Below are positions 42,443 to 51,210 of a stretch of 64,000 bases of DNA, in pieces. Below the pieces are notes generated by a model that searched no databases, had not been told where the DNA came from, and saw only the letters and a list, made by a program, of their open reading frames with translations. Source of the stretch: Actinomycetota bacterium (GTDB lineage Bacteria; Actinomycetota; Acidimicrobiia; Acidimicrobiales; Ilumatobacteraceae). The stretch's first letter is position 1, and each line of letters begins with the position of its first letter. The position numbers and the translations under genes are program-made. The stretch lies in NCBI GenBank assembly GCA_009702045.1, contig WLIV01000004.1, forward strand, positions 124,001 through 188,000. The letters run 5' to 3'.

Positions 42443-43219
42443 ATGCACATCAACGACTTTGCACTCGACTGGTTCAGCCTCGCCGGCAAGAACGCGATCG
42501 TGACCGGTGGCAACACCGGCCTCGGTCAGGCGTTCTCGTTGGCGCTCGCCAAGGGTGGCGCCAACGTGCTGGTACCCAGCCTGGCCGACGACGACGGCAC
42601 AACAAGGGCACTCATCGAGGGATGCGGCGTGCGGTACGAGTTCATGACGGCCGACATCACCACAGAGGGTGTGCCGCGCCAGGTGATCGAAGCCTGTATC
42701 GACCGCCTTGGCAGCGTTGATGTGCTGATCAACAGCGCTGGCATCTGCCCGCTCGGGGAAGTGTTGGAGTTCGGTCGCGACAAGTGGGATGCCACCGTGC
42801 AGGTGAACCTCACCGCTGCATTCGAAATGAGCTTCGAAGCCGCCAAGTACATGGTGCCCCAGCGCAGCGGCAAGATCATCAACATCTGTTCGATGTTCAG
42901 CTTCCTCGGTGGCCGGTTGTCGTCGGCGTATGCCGCCACCAAGCACGGCATCGCCGGGTTGACGAAGGCGTACTGCGACGAACTCGCCGAGCACAACATT
43001 CAAGTCAACGGGATTGCACCCGGCTACTACGCCACGGCCATCACCGCCAACACGCGCAGTAACCCCGAGTCCAGCCGTCGCGTACTCGACCACATCCCCG
43101 CCGACCGCTGGGGTGATCCGGGTGATCTGATGGGCACGGTGGTGTTCCTCGCCAGTCGCGCCTCCGACTACGTCAACGGCCACATCCTGGCGGTGGACGG
43201 CGGTTACCTGGTCCGATGA
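42443..43219 (+). CDS. SDR oxidoreductase (KduD/YgcW-like)
   Basis: 258-residue short-chain dehydrogenase. NAD(P) motif VTGGNTGLGQAFSLALA (TGxxxGxG, about 18-25), NSAGICPLGE (NAG equivalent), catalytic Ser in NICSMFSFLGG, YxxxK as YAATKHG, and VNGIAPGYYAT. Resembles 2-deoxy-D-gluconate 3-dehydrogenase/YgcW. ATG at 42443 follows TGGAG; an in-frame ATG at 42422 overlaps the -10. It overlaps the FGGY kinase gene by ATGA. Confidence 0.85.
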   Translation: MHINDFALDWFSLAGKNAIVTGGNTGLGQAFSLALAKGGANVLVPSLADDDGTTRALIEGCGVRYEFMTADITTEGVPRQVIEACIDRLGSVDVLINSAGICPLGEVLEFGRDKWDATVQVNLTAAFEMSFEAAKYMVPQRSGKIINICSMFSFLGGRLSSAYAATKHGIAGLTKAYCDELAEHNIQVNGIAPGYYATAITANTRSNPESSRRVLDHIPADRWGDPGDLMGTVVFLASRASDYVNGHILAVDGGYLVR

Positions 43220-44652
43220 CCGGTCCGTACCTCATTGGCGTCGATTGTGGGACGCAGAGTGCAAAGGTCGTCGTCTACGACGCGGCCGGCACCGCCGTCG
43301 CTGGAGGGCAGCACATGCTGCGCCCGATGAGCCGACCGCAGCACGGTGTGGCCGTACATCCCGACGACGACCTGTGGACCTCCATCGCCGCGGCGAGCCG
43401 CCAAGCACTGGCGGCGTTCACCGGCGATCTCAGTGAGATCGTGGGTGTGGGTATCTGCCCGATTCGCTGCTGCAAGGCGTTCCTGCGGGCCGACGGCTCA
43501 TTGGCCGAGCCACTGATCAGTTGGATGGACGACCGCGCCTACCAGTCCTACATGCCGGCCGATCCGGCTGTGCGGTACGCCACCACTTCCTCGGGTTACA
43601 TCGCGCATCGCTTCACCGGCGAGTTCCGCGACACGGCGGCGAACAACATCCTGTTGCAGTGGCCGATCGACACCGACACCTGGCAATGGAGCGACGATCC
43701 GGCGCTGTACAACGACTTCAACGTGCGCCGCGAGCAACTGCTGGAGCTGCAGATGCCCGGCGACATCATTGGCCAGGTGACCGCTGAGGCATCAGCAGCG
43801 ACGGGTATTCCCGAGGGTGTGCCGGTGGTGGCCACGGCCAACGACAAGGCCGTCGAGATGCTCGGTTCCGGGTCGCTGGGGGAGCGCACCGCACTCGTGT
43901 CACTGGGCACCTACATCGCCGCGATGGTGCACGGGCACGAGAACCACAAGACCCCAGCCAACTTCTGGACGAACTTCGCCTGCCTGCCGCACCGTTACCT
44001 CTACGAGAGCAACGGTGTGCGACGCGGGATGTGGACCCTGACCTGGTTCCTCGACCTGCTCGGCGACGAGATGGCGGAACGAGCAGTGTCGCTGGGTCTG
44101 TCGCGCGAGCAGTACCTCGAGCGCGAGGCTGCGGCCGTGCCGGCCGGCAGCGATGGTTTGATGACCGTGCTGGACTGGTTGGCCACCACCGATAAACCCT
44201 TCCGCAAGGGGATGATGTTGGGCTTCGATGCCCGGCATTCGCGAGGGCATGTGTATCGCAGCATTCTCGAGGCGATTGCGCTGACGATGAAGTTCCACGT
44301 CGACGCGATGTGCACCGAGTTGGGCATCTCCCTCGAGGAGATCGTCATCTCGGGCGGCGGTGCGAACAGTCCGCTGTTCATGCAGATCTTCGCCGATGTG
44401 TTCGGTATCACGGCCTCGCGCAGCATCGACGGCGGGGGAGCGGCACTCGGCTCGGCAATGTGCGCCGCGGCGGCCATGGGTGTGCACCCCGATATCGAAC
44501 GTGCCGCTGCAGCCATGGCCAAGGGGCGCGAGTCGTTCCTGCCCGATGCCGCGAACGGTGAGGTGTACCGGCAGATGGCCGCCACCGTGTACCACGACAT
44601 CCGCAATCACACTGATGCGCTCTTCGAGCGCGCATACCCCATCTTCCACTAA
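43216..44652 (+). CDS. FGGY-family carbohydrate kinase
   Basis: 478-residue sugar kinase of the ASKHA fold. Phosphate-1 motif LIGVDCGTQSAKVVVYD, substrate/phosphate loop ALVSLGTYIA, and the adenosine motif ISGGGANSPLFMQIFADVFG followed by GGGAALGSAMCAA. The substrate could be a keto-sugar or polyol produced by the SDR upstream; order and neighbours recall E. coli ygcE. Substrate unproven. Confidence 0.88.
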   Translation: MTGPYLIGVDCGTQSAKVVVYDAAGTAVAGGQHMLRPMSRPQHGVAVHPDDDLWTSIAAASRQALAAFTGDLSEIVGVGICPIRCCKAFLRADGSLAEPLISWMDDRAYQSYMPADPAVRYATTSSGYIAHRFTGEFRDTAANNILLQWPIDTDTWQWSDDPALYNDFNVRREQLLELQMPGDIIGQVTAEASAATGIPEGVPVVATANDKAVEMLGSGSLGERTALVSLGTYIAAMVHGHENHKTPANFWTNFACLPHRYLYESNGVRRGMWTLTWFLDLLGDEMAERAVSLGLSREQYLEREAAAVPAGSDGLMTVLDWLATTDKPFRKGMMLGFDARHSRGHVYRSILEAIALTMKFHVDAMCTELGISLEEIVISGGGANSPLFMQIFADVFGITASRSIDGGGAALGSAMCAAAAMGVHPDIERAAAAMAKGRESFLPDAANGEVYRQMAATVYHDIRNHTDALFERAYPIFH

Positions 44653-44676
44653 GTCGCGAACAAAGGAACACCCACC

Positions 44677-46122
44677 ATGTCCCTCACCCGATCCGAAATC
44701 GTCGAGCAACTGCGGGCACTCGTCGGCGTCCACCAGGTCGTCATCGACGAGCAGACGCTTCGTGAGCGCAGTATCGACAACTTCCGCAAGCTGCAGAACA
44801 TCTTCAACGTCTACACGGGTCCTTTCCCAGCGGCGGTGGTGAGCGTGCGCAGCACCGCGGAGGCTGCCGCCGTGTTGGCTTTCGCCGACGCGAATGGCGT
44901 GAACGTGGTGGCGCGCACGGGAGGCACCGCCACCGAGGGCGGCCTGGAAACGCCGGTGGAGAACTCGATCGTGCTCGACGGCGGGTTGATGAACCAGATC
45001 CTCACCATCGACACGTACAACATGCAGGCGACTGCGCAGTGCGGTGTTCCCCTCCAACGACTGGAGGACGAGGTGCGCAAGCACGGTCTCACCACCGGCC
45101 ACTCGCCGCAGTCGAAGCCGATTGCCAGCATGGGCGGACTGGTGGCCACGCGGAGCATCGGGCAGTTCTCCACGCTGTACGGCGGTATCGAGGACATGGT
45201 CGTGGGCTGTGAAGTCGTGTTCCCCGGTGGTCAGGTGTCGCGGATCAAGAACGTGCCGCGTCGTGCCGCCGGCCCCGACATCCGCCATCTGGTGATCGGG
45301 AACGAAGGTGCGTTGTGCTTCATCACCGAGGTGACGGTGAAGCTGTTCCCGTACATGCCGGAGAACAACACGTTCGTGGGCTGGACGATGAAGGACATGA
45401 AGGTCGGCTTCGAGGTGCTACGTGAGGTGATGGTGGCCGGCTACAAGCCGTCCGTCGCCCGCCTGTACGACTATGAGGACGGTCAACTGCACTTCTCGAA
45501 CTTCGTGCCTGCTGACGAGTGCATCGTGCTGTTCATGGCCGAGGGCAACGAGGGGATCGTGAAGGCCACTGCAGAAGGCATCCGCGAGATCGCAGCCACG
45601 CATCCGGGATGCACGCCGGTGGAGGCGCATCACCTGGAGGAGTGGTTCGCTGATCTGGTGTGGGGCCCCGACAAGGTGACCCGCGAGGACAATCGCATCC
45701 GCGACACCCGCAACGTCAACCGCACCACTGAGGTGTCTGCTGACTGGAGCTCGATCCAGCAGATCTACGACGCGGTGATCCCGCGCATCCGCGCCGAGAT
45801 CAAGGGCATCACCCTGCTGGGCGGCCACTCGTCGCACAGCTACATCAACGGCACGAACATGTACTTCAACTACTTCTACGACCTCATCGACTGCGAGCCG
45901 GTGGACGAGACCGAGAAGTACTACCTGCCGATCATCAAGATCATCGTCGAGGAGACGTTGCGGTTCGGTGGATCGATCGTGCACCACCACGGCATCGGCA
46001 AGGCACGCGCTCGCTGGGTGAAGGATGAGTACGGGTCGTCGTACCCAATGCTCGCCGCGTTGAAGACTGCCTTCGATCCGAACGGCGTGATGAACATGGG
46101 AACCATCTACCCACTCACGTGA
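44677..46122 (+). CDS. FAD-linked dehydrogenase (YgcU / alkyl-DHAP synthase-like, VAO fold)
   Basis: 481-residue vanillyl-alcohol-oxidase-fold flavoprotein. The FAD domain has ARTGGTATEGGLETP and SKPIASMGGLVATRSIGQFSTLYG; the C-terminal domain has the histidine-rich IVHHHGIGKARARW motif shared with alkyl-dihydroxyacetone-phosphate synthases and YgcU. AAAGGA lies 11 nt before the ATG. It ends the SDR-kinase-FAD operon and overlaps the convergent acyltransferase gene by 8 nt. Probably oxidises a hydroxy acid or keto-sugar phosphate (inference). Confidence 0.85.
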   Translation: MSLTRSEIVEQLRALVGVHQVVIDEQTLRERSIDNFRKLQNIFNVYTGPFPAAVVSVRSTAEAAAVLAFADANGVNVVARTGGTATEGGLETPVENSIVLDGGLMNQILTIDTYNMQATAQCGVPLQRLEDEVRKHGLTTGHSPQSKPIASMGGLVATRSIGQFSTLYGGIEDMVVGCEVVFPGGQVSRIKNVPRRAAGPDIRHLVIGNEGALCFITEVTVKLFPYMPENNTFVGWTMKDMKVGFEVLREVMVAGYKPSVARLYDYEDGQLHFSNFVPADECIVLFMAEGNEGIVKATAEGIREIAATHPGCTPVEAHHLEEWFADLVWGPDKVTREDNRIRDTRNVNRTTEVSADWSSIQQIYDAVIPRIRAEIKGITLLGGHSSHSYINGTNMYFNYFYDLIDCEPVDETEKYYLPIIKIIVEETLRFGGSIVHHHGIGKARARWVKDEYGSSYPMLAALKTAFDPNGVMNMGTIYPLT

Positions 46123-48250
46123 CCTCGAGCGACGCCTTCACCAACAGCGTGAGGTAGGGCGCGAGGAACAGGCTGTAGGTGTTGTTGATGTGGTTCGTGT
46201 CGAGGTACACGGCCATGTTGCCAATCACCGCAGGGCACACGTCGGCGCTGCAGAACCAGTCGCTGGTGTCGTAGAACAGCGCCCCGGTTCGGGCGGCGAG
46301 ATCGCGTTCCAGCTCGTTCTCGCGGGTGTCGACGTTCCTCGTGACGCTCAGGTTGCAGCCGCTGATATGGCGCGGTCGGCTTGCCAGGCAGCGGTCGACC
46401 TGCCGTCCGGCGATCGGAGTGTCGCTGAGCAGCAACACTTTCTTGCCGGCGGCAGTGAGAGTGGTGATCGTGTGCTCCAGTGCCGCGGCCCACGTTGCGT
46501 CGGAGATGGACCGCAACTGGCCGCCTACGTTGCGGAAGTAGTGCTTGCGCCACTGGTTGATGATGACCAACTGGGTGTCGGAGGCGGCGATGGCAGCGAT
46601 CGAATTGGCCCTCCACTTGTCGCACGCCGGATAGGTCGTGGCCTTGTCGCGCATCACGGACATCGTGGCGGCGGAGCAGATCTTCTTGGCGACGACGTCG
46701 AGGCGCCAGTGCTGTTCGGTCGCGGCGGCCTCCAGCCCGGTGAACCATTGCGTGACGTGGCTGTCGCCGAAGATCGTGATCGCCAGCGGCGCGCCGACAT
46801 CGCCGCGCTGGCAGCCGGACGGTGAGGTTCCACTGAAGCTGACGAGGCAGCCATCGGTCCAGATGCCGAAGTCGTCCCCGGCCTGCTTGCTGACCGGGGG
46901 TGTGATGTTCTCTGGCAGCAGATCGTTGGTTGCCGAGGCAGCGATCAGCGGCTGCAACTCCTGGGCGATCTTTGCGTCGAGCTGCTGCTGCCACGAAGGT
47001 GGTGGCACGGTGCTTGCAGTCTCAGCAGTCGTGCTGGTGGCCGTAGTCGTGCTGGTGGATGCACTCGTGCTGGCGGCCGTGGGCGCCACGTAGCCAGTGC
47101 TGAAGTGCACATCGTCGGTCGCCCGACCGACGATCACTGCGCCGCCGAGCACCAGCGCGATCGTCACGGCACCCATGATCAGCGAACGGCGTGCGGATCG
47201 CGTCAACAGTGGATGGTGGCGCAGCGGATTCTCCAGTAACCAGAAGCTCAATGCGGCCAGTGCGACTGCACCGACGAGCACACCGGCCCGCTGCAGAACA
47301 CTGGGAGCGTCGATCCGATCGTGGAGAATCATCAGTAGCGGCCAGTGCCAGAGGTAGATGCCGTACGATCGCCCGCCGATCCACTGCAGCGGGGCGAGCG
47401 ATAGCAGCTGGCCGGGGGCGCCGCTGGCGCCGATCGACAGGATGACGGCCACCGTGCCCAGCACGGGCACGAGCGCGGCGATTCCGGGGAACGGTGTGGC
47501 GGCGTCGAACCGGAAGATGCTGTAACCGATCGCGGCCAGCCCCAACCAGCCCAGCAGCGAGCGCCACGGCAGCCGGTGGCGCGCCGCGAAGGCGAATGCA
47601 CACAACGCACCCAGGGCGAGCTCCCACGCCCGCGACCAACTTGCGAAGTAGCCCCACACCGGGTTCGTGCGAGTGAGGTGGACGCCGAGAGTCAGGCTGG
47701 CTCCGGTGACGACGAGGCACACCGCCACGCCGGCCCGGGTGAGGTTGCGGCCCAGTCGCCAGGTGAGCGCCAGCAGCCCGGGCCACACCACGTAGAACTG
47801 CTCCTCCACGGCCAGCGACCACCAGTGCTGTAGCAACGAGGGTGGGCGAGTGGCTTGCAGGTAGTCGGCGCCGACCGCGGCGAAGTGGAAGTTCGCGAGG
47901 AAGCCGCCGGCCCACAACGTGTCGGTTGCGGTCTGGTGAGCGCGCACCGGGTCGAGCAGCCAGTCGGCCAGCACCAGCGTCACCAGCAGGACGAGCGTGG
48001 CAGTCGGCAGCAGACGGCGGGCGCGACGCGCATAGAAGTTGCGCAATGAGATGCGATGGGTCGATTCGTGCTCGCGCCGCAGCAGTGACGTGATCAGGAA
48101 ACCGGAGACGACGAAGAACACATCGACACCGACGTAGCCGCCGCTGAACCCGAATCCGGCGTGATACAAGAGCACGCTGGCGACAGCGACTGCCCGCAGG
48201 CCTTCAATCTCGCCCAACAGGGGCGACTCCCTCTGGGTGGAGACTGCCAT
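46115..48250 (-). CDS. Acyltransferase-3 / SGNH fusion (OafA/PatA-type O-acyltransferase)
   Basis: 711-residue membrane protein. An Acyl_transf_3 domain with about ten helices (about 10-375) begins with EIEGLRAVAVASVLLYHAGF (catalytic His) and has GGYVGVDVFFVVSGFLI. A Ser/Thr/Ala-rich linker (about 385-420) joins an extracytoplasmic SGNH hydrolase domain (about 440-710) with ITIFGDSHVTQW and the terminal DTNHIN (Asp-His). Such proteins O-acetylate peptidoglycan, polysaccharide or other glycans. ATG at 48250 has TAGGCT 8 nt upstream, overlapping the sensor kinase stop. Confidence 0.88.
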   Translation of the reverse strand: MAVSTQRESPLLGEIEGLRAVAVASVLLYHAGFGFSGGYVGVDVFFVVSGFLITSLLRREHESTHRISLRNFYARRARRLLPTATLVLLVTLVLADWLLDPVRAHQTATDTLWAGGFLANFHFAAVGADYLQATRPPSLLQHWWSLAVEEQFYVVWPGLLALTWRLGRNLTRAGVAVCLVVTGASLTLGVHLTRTNPVWGYFASWSRAWELALGALCAFAFAARHRLPWRSLLGWLGLAAIGYSIFRFDAATPFPGIAALVPVLGTVAVILSIGASGAPGQLLSLAPLQWIGGRSYGIYLWHWPLLMILHDRIDAPSVLQRAGVLVGAVALAALSFWLLENPLRHHPLLTRSARRSLIMGAVTIALVLGGAVIVGRATDDVHFSTGYVAPTAASTSASTSTTTATSTTAETASTVPPPSWQQQLDAKIAQELQPLIAASATNDLLPENITPPVSKQAGDDFGIWTDGCLVSFSGTSPSGCQRGDVGAPLAITIFGDSHVTQWFTGLEAAATEQHWRLDVVAKKICSAATMSVMRDKATTYPACDKWRANSIAAIAASDTQLVIINQWRKHYFRNVGGQLRSISDATWAAALEHTITTLTAAGKKVLLLSDTPIAGRQVDRCLASRPRHISGCNLSVTRNVDTRENELERDLAARTGALFYDTSDWFCSADVCPAVIGNMAVYLDTNHINNTYSLFLAPYLTLLVKASLEVT

Positions 48251-48258
48251 TGAGTCGG

Positions 48259-48264
48259 AGCCTA
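48259..48264 (-). promoter_or_regulatory. Leaderless-type -10 (TAGGCT) for acyltransferase, embedded in kinase stop
   Basis: TAGGCT on the minus strand ends 8 nt before the ATG at 48250; its TAG is the stop codon of the sensor kinase (48262-48264). Confidence 0.45.
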
Positions 48265-49614
48265 ATGGGGGAGGGTGAGCACGACCTGCAATCCGCCTTC
48301 GGGTGCGTCGGCGAGCGTCAGCGATCCACCAGACGCCCTCGCGAGAGAAACGGCGATGGGCAGACCCAGCCCGGTTCCTGTCGCCGTGGGATGCTGGCGC
48401 CAGAACCGACGGGTGGCCCGCTGCTTGTCCTCGTCGGAGAGTCCGGGTCCTTGGTCGCTGACGCTGAGGGTGCACCGGTCGTGTTGCTGCGCTACCCGCA
48501 CCACGATCGTGGAGCCCGACGGTGAGACGTTGAGGGCGTTATCCAACGTGTTGTCGAGGATCTGCTCAACCGCACCAGCGGCAGCGGATGCCAGCACAGG
48601 GGCCTCGGCACCTTCCACTCGCAGCGTCACGCCCGACAGTTCAGCAAGGGCGCTCCAGGTGTCCGTGCGCTGGAGTGCGAGGTTGGCGAGATCCACCTCG
48701 ACAACGGGCTGCGCTTCGTCAGCACGCGCCAGTTGCAGCAGATCGGCCACCAGCGTGGCCAATCGCGTGGTTTCATCAATTGCCGCGTCCAACTCCTCGG
48801 CATCGGCATTGTTCATCCGCGCCTGCAGGTTCTCCAGCCGCAGTCGCATAGCCGTCAGCGGGGTGCGCAATTGGTGCGAGGCATCGGCGACGAACGAGCG
48901 CTGTTCCTCCAGCATGACTGCGAGGCGGTCTGCCATGAGCGTCATGGTGGCCGACAGCGCCCGCAACTCGGGCGGCCCATCGTCGCCGACCTCTTTCGTG
49001 GTGAGATCGCCCTCGGCGAAGCGACGGGCAGCGCGCTCGAGACGACGGATCGGGCGAGTGACGGAACGAGCGATGACCCACCCGACAGAGGCCATCACCG
49101 CCAAGATGGTGAGGCCGATGAGCACCAGACCCAGCCAAAACCGATGCACGGTGGAGTCCACTCGACTGGTAGCGAGTGTGATGCGCAATGCTCCGTGCAC
49201 TGCGTCACCGGACGTGATGGGGAGTGCCACGTAGACGAAGTCGCTCTGAAGTGTGGAGGAGTAGCGAGTGCCGCTCGAATACCGTCCAGCGAGTGCCTCG
49301 GCGATTTCCGGTCTGGTGGACAGATCGCGACGAATCGGTTGCTCGGTGTCGATCAGCGAGGTTCCCTCAGCATCGACCACGACCACCCGGGCGCCCGTGC
49401 GGTCTTCGTACGTCAGAGCGGCCTGCGGGTCGGGGGTGATGCCGTTCTGTAGATCGTCCTCGTAAATGCCAGCGATGACGTACGCGTCATGCTCGATGCC
49501 ACCGGTGAAACGTTCCACCTCGCGCTGCGCGAAGAAGATTGCCAGCGGCAACTCCAGCAACAGCAGTACGACGACCGTGATCGTGAGGTAACCGAGCAGC
49601 AGACGTTTGGTCAC
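48262..49614 (-). CDS. Sensor histidine kinase
   Basis: 450 residues: helix 1 (about 5-28), an extracytoplasmic sensor of about 130 residues (DUF-like, 30-160), helix 2 (about 160-182), HAMP (RSVTRPIRRLERAARRFAEGDL), H-box VADASHQLRTPLTAMRLRLE with the phosphorylated His near residue 247, then N, D and G boxes (NTLDNALNVSP, DQGPGLS, GTGLGLPIAVSLARA). GTG at 49614, 4 nt after the response regulator stop. Signal unknown. Confidence 0.92.
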   Translation of the reverse strand: MTKRLLLGYLTITVVVLLLLELPLAIFFAQREVERFTGGIEHDAYVIAGIYEDDLQNGITPDPQAALTYEDRTGARVVVVDAEGTSLIDTEQPIRRDLSTRPEIAEALAGRYSSGTRYSSTLQSDFVYVALPITSGDAVHGALRITLATSRVDSTVHRFWLGLVLIGLTILAVMASVGWVIARSVTRPIRRLERAARRFAEGDLTTKEVGDDGPPELRALSATMTLMADRLAVMLEEQRSFVADASHQLRTPLTAMRLRLENLQARMNNADAEELDAAIDETTRLATLVADLLQLARADEAQPVVEVDLANLALQRTDTWSALAELSGVTLRVEGAEAPVLASAAAGAVEQILDNTLDNALNVSPSGSTIVVRVAQQHDRCTLSVSDQGPGLSDEDKQRATRRFWRQHPTATGTGLGLPIAVSLARASGGSLTLADAPEGGLQVVLTLPH

Positions 49615-49618
49615 GGTG

Positions 49619-50284
49619 TCAGCCCTCTGTGAGCCGGTAGCCGACCGAGCGCACCGTCTCGATCATCTCGGGACGCAGCTTCTTGCGCAACGAGGCGACA
49701 TGCACGTCGAGTGTCTTGGTGGAGCCCCACCAGTGCTCGTCCCACACTTCGTGGATCAGTTGTTCTCGGCTGCGCACGGCCCCGGGATCGGCAGCCAGGC
49801 ACAGCAGCAGGTCGTACTCCTTGGGGGTCAACGCGATGGTGTCGCCTCCGAGCGTGACGGTCCGCGAACGCTGGTCGAGCACGAGATCACCCACCGTGAT
49901 CGCGCGTGCGGGGACCGCCGCGTCGTCAGTCTTCGTCCGTCTGGTGACGGCGCGGATTCTGGCAACCAACTCTCGGAATCCGAACGGCTTGACGACGTAG
50001 TCGTCCGCACCGAGTTCGAGCAGGATCACGCGGTCGATCTCCTCACCGCGTGCCGACACCACGATGATGGGGACGGCGCTTCGCTCGCGCAGCCGTTGGC
50101 ACACCACTCGACCCTCCAGGTCGGGCAGACCGAGGTCGAGCAACACGATGTCGCACGGTGGCGCAGCCAGCGCGGCGGCACCCGTGGCGGCGACGATGAC
50201 GTCGAACCCCTCGCGAATGAGACCTTCAGCGAGCGGTACTGAGATCGACGGATCGTCCTCGACCAGGAGAAGTTGCACGATCAC
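49619..50284 (-). CDS. OmpR/PhoB-family response regulator
   Basis: 221 residues. Receiver domain with D10-D11, phospho-acceptor D50 (IVLLDLGLPD) and K99 (DDYVVKPFG), then a winged-helix DNA-binding domain (about 125-220; LTPKEYDLLLCLAADPGAVRSREQLIHEVW, TLDVHVASLRKKL, VRSVGYRL). Partner of the downstream kinase. GTG at 50284; a second GTG at 50278 is possible. It is divergent from the redox module, which it might regulate (inference). Confidence 0.92.
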   Translation of the reverse strand: MIVQLLLVEDDPSISVPLAEGLIREGFDVIVAATGAAALAAPPCDIVLLDLGLPDLEGRVVCQRLRERSAVPIIVVSARGEEIDRVILLELGADDYVVKPFGFRELVARIRAVTRRTKTDDAAVPARAITVGDLVLDQRSRTVTLGGDTIALTPKEYDLLLCLAADPGAVRSREQLIHEVWDEHWWGSTKTLDVHVASLRKKLRPEMIETVRSVGYRLTEG

Positions 50285-50368
50285 AGCCTGTCACGCATGG
50301 GAACGGCAATGCCTCGTCCTTGGCCAAACCATTACCTTCAGCTGGCCTCCTGCTCGCCTGACGGGGCG

Positions 50369-50374
50369 TACCGT
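50369..50374 (+). promoter_or_regulatory. Leaderless-type -10 (TACCGT) for the redox module
   Basis: TACCGT lies 7 nt before the ATG at 50382, the first gene of the operon to 52665. Confidence 0.5.
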
Positions 50375-50381
50375 CACCGAC

Positions 50382-50891
50382 ATGAAGCGCAACCAAATCC
50401 TCACCGCAGCAGCGATCCTCGCCGTCGGCGTCTCCGGTGCCGTCGCAGTGGCAGCGAATGTCGGCATTATGAACGCCGCTGACAGCAACTCTGTCGGCAA
50501 CGTCACCTCTGCCACCGACCTGCTCACCAACAACACACAGGTCGTCGACGTCTACCTCGGCTCCGACTCGGTGCCGGGCGGCGGCCAGCAGTTCACGGTC
50601 GATATCGCCGGTGCCGTCACGGTGTCGTCGTCGACGAGCAAGATTCGCCTCGACCAGGTAGAGCCCACCACTGGCTGGACATGGTCGCTGAGCCAATCAC
50701 AGGCAGACACGCTGATGGTGAGCTTCACCAACGGCACCCGCACCATCGAGTTCACCGCCACGGCGGATGCCAACGGCACCATCACGGCGAGCGTCAACGA
50801 GCCGACGATTGTGTTGCCGCCGGCCAACCAGCCCTCCAACAACGGCGGCCACGATGACGACGAGTACGAAGGTGGTGGCGACGATGACTGA
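50382..50891 (+). CDS. Secreted protein with acidic tail, unknown function
   Basis: 169 residues with a Sec signal (KRNQILTAAAILAVGVSGAV.., cleavage near residue 26). The mature part looks like a small beta domain (TSKIRLDQVEPTTGWTWSL, FTNGTRTIEFTATADANGTIT), resembling PepSY-type folds only loosely. It ends in HDDDEYEGGGDDD, a possible metal- or cation-binding tail. First gene of an operon with ApbE and a haem membrane protein, so it may be an electron-transfer or metal partner (inference). Confidence 0.6.
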   Translation: MKRNQILTAAAILAVGVSGAVAVAANVGIMNAADSNSVGNVTSATDLLTNNTQVVDVYLGSDSVPGGGQQFTVDIAGAVTVSSSTSKIRLDQVEPTTGWTWSLSQSQADTLMVSFTNGTRTIEFTATADANGTITASVNEPTIVLPPANQPSNNGGHDDDEYEGGGDDD

Positions 50892-51210
50892 CGCCCCTGT
50901 TCGGACAGTTCGGCGCAAGCCCGCTGCCGGCGCGAAGATCGCAGCGGCAGGTGTTGGCATGACGGTGATGTTCGGTCTGGTGGGAGCAATGGCGCTCGCC
51001 CAGAATCGCGGCTCGTCCACGCCCCAGCCGGCGGCGCCCACTGCCCCTGCGCAAATCGTCGTGGTGATCCACCCGGGAACGGCCACGGGCGCGGTCACCG
51101 GCACACCAACGGTCAACGCCTCCTCGAAGCCAATCCAACTGGCAGCCAAACCGGTCGTGCGCCAGGCACCCGCACAGGCCCCCGCAGCGAAGACCAGTGG
51201 TAGTCGCTGA
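50884..51210 (+). CDS. Small single-pass membrane protein, Ala/Pro-rich
   Basis: 108 residues: cytosolic RTVRRKPAAGAK, one helix (about 19-40, IAAAGVGMTVMFGLVGAMAL) and an Ala/Pro/Thr-rich extracytoplasmic tail. The ATG at 50884 overlaps the previous gene by 8 nt and its 3' end overlaps the ApbE gene by 14 nt. No flavin-acceptor D-x-x-[ST]-G-A-[ST] motif is visible. Function unknown. Confidence 0.55.
   Translation: MTDAPVRTVRRKPAAGAKIAAAGVGMTVMFGLVGAMALAQNRGSSTPQPAAPTAPAQIVVVIHPGTATGAVTGTPTVNASSKPIQLAAKPVVRQAPAQAPAAKTSGSR

Noticed and set aside
50382-51210. FMN-binding (FMN_bind) target of ApbE
   Set aside because: Neither small protein contains a D-x-x-[ST]-G-A-[ST]-like acceptor or a lipobox, so no such call is made.
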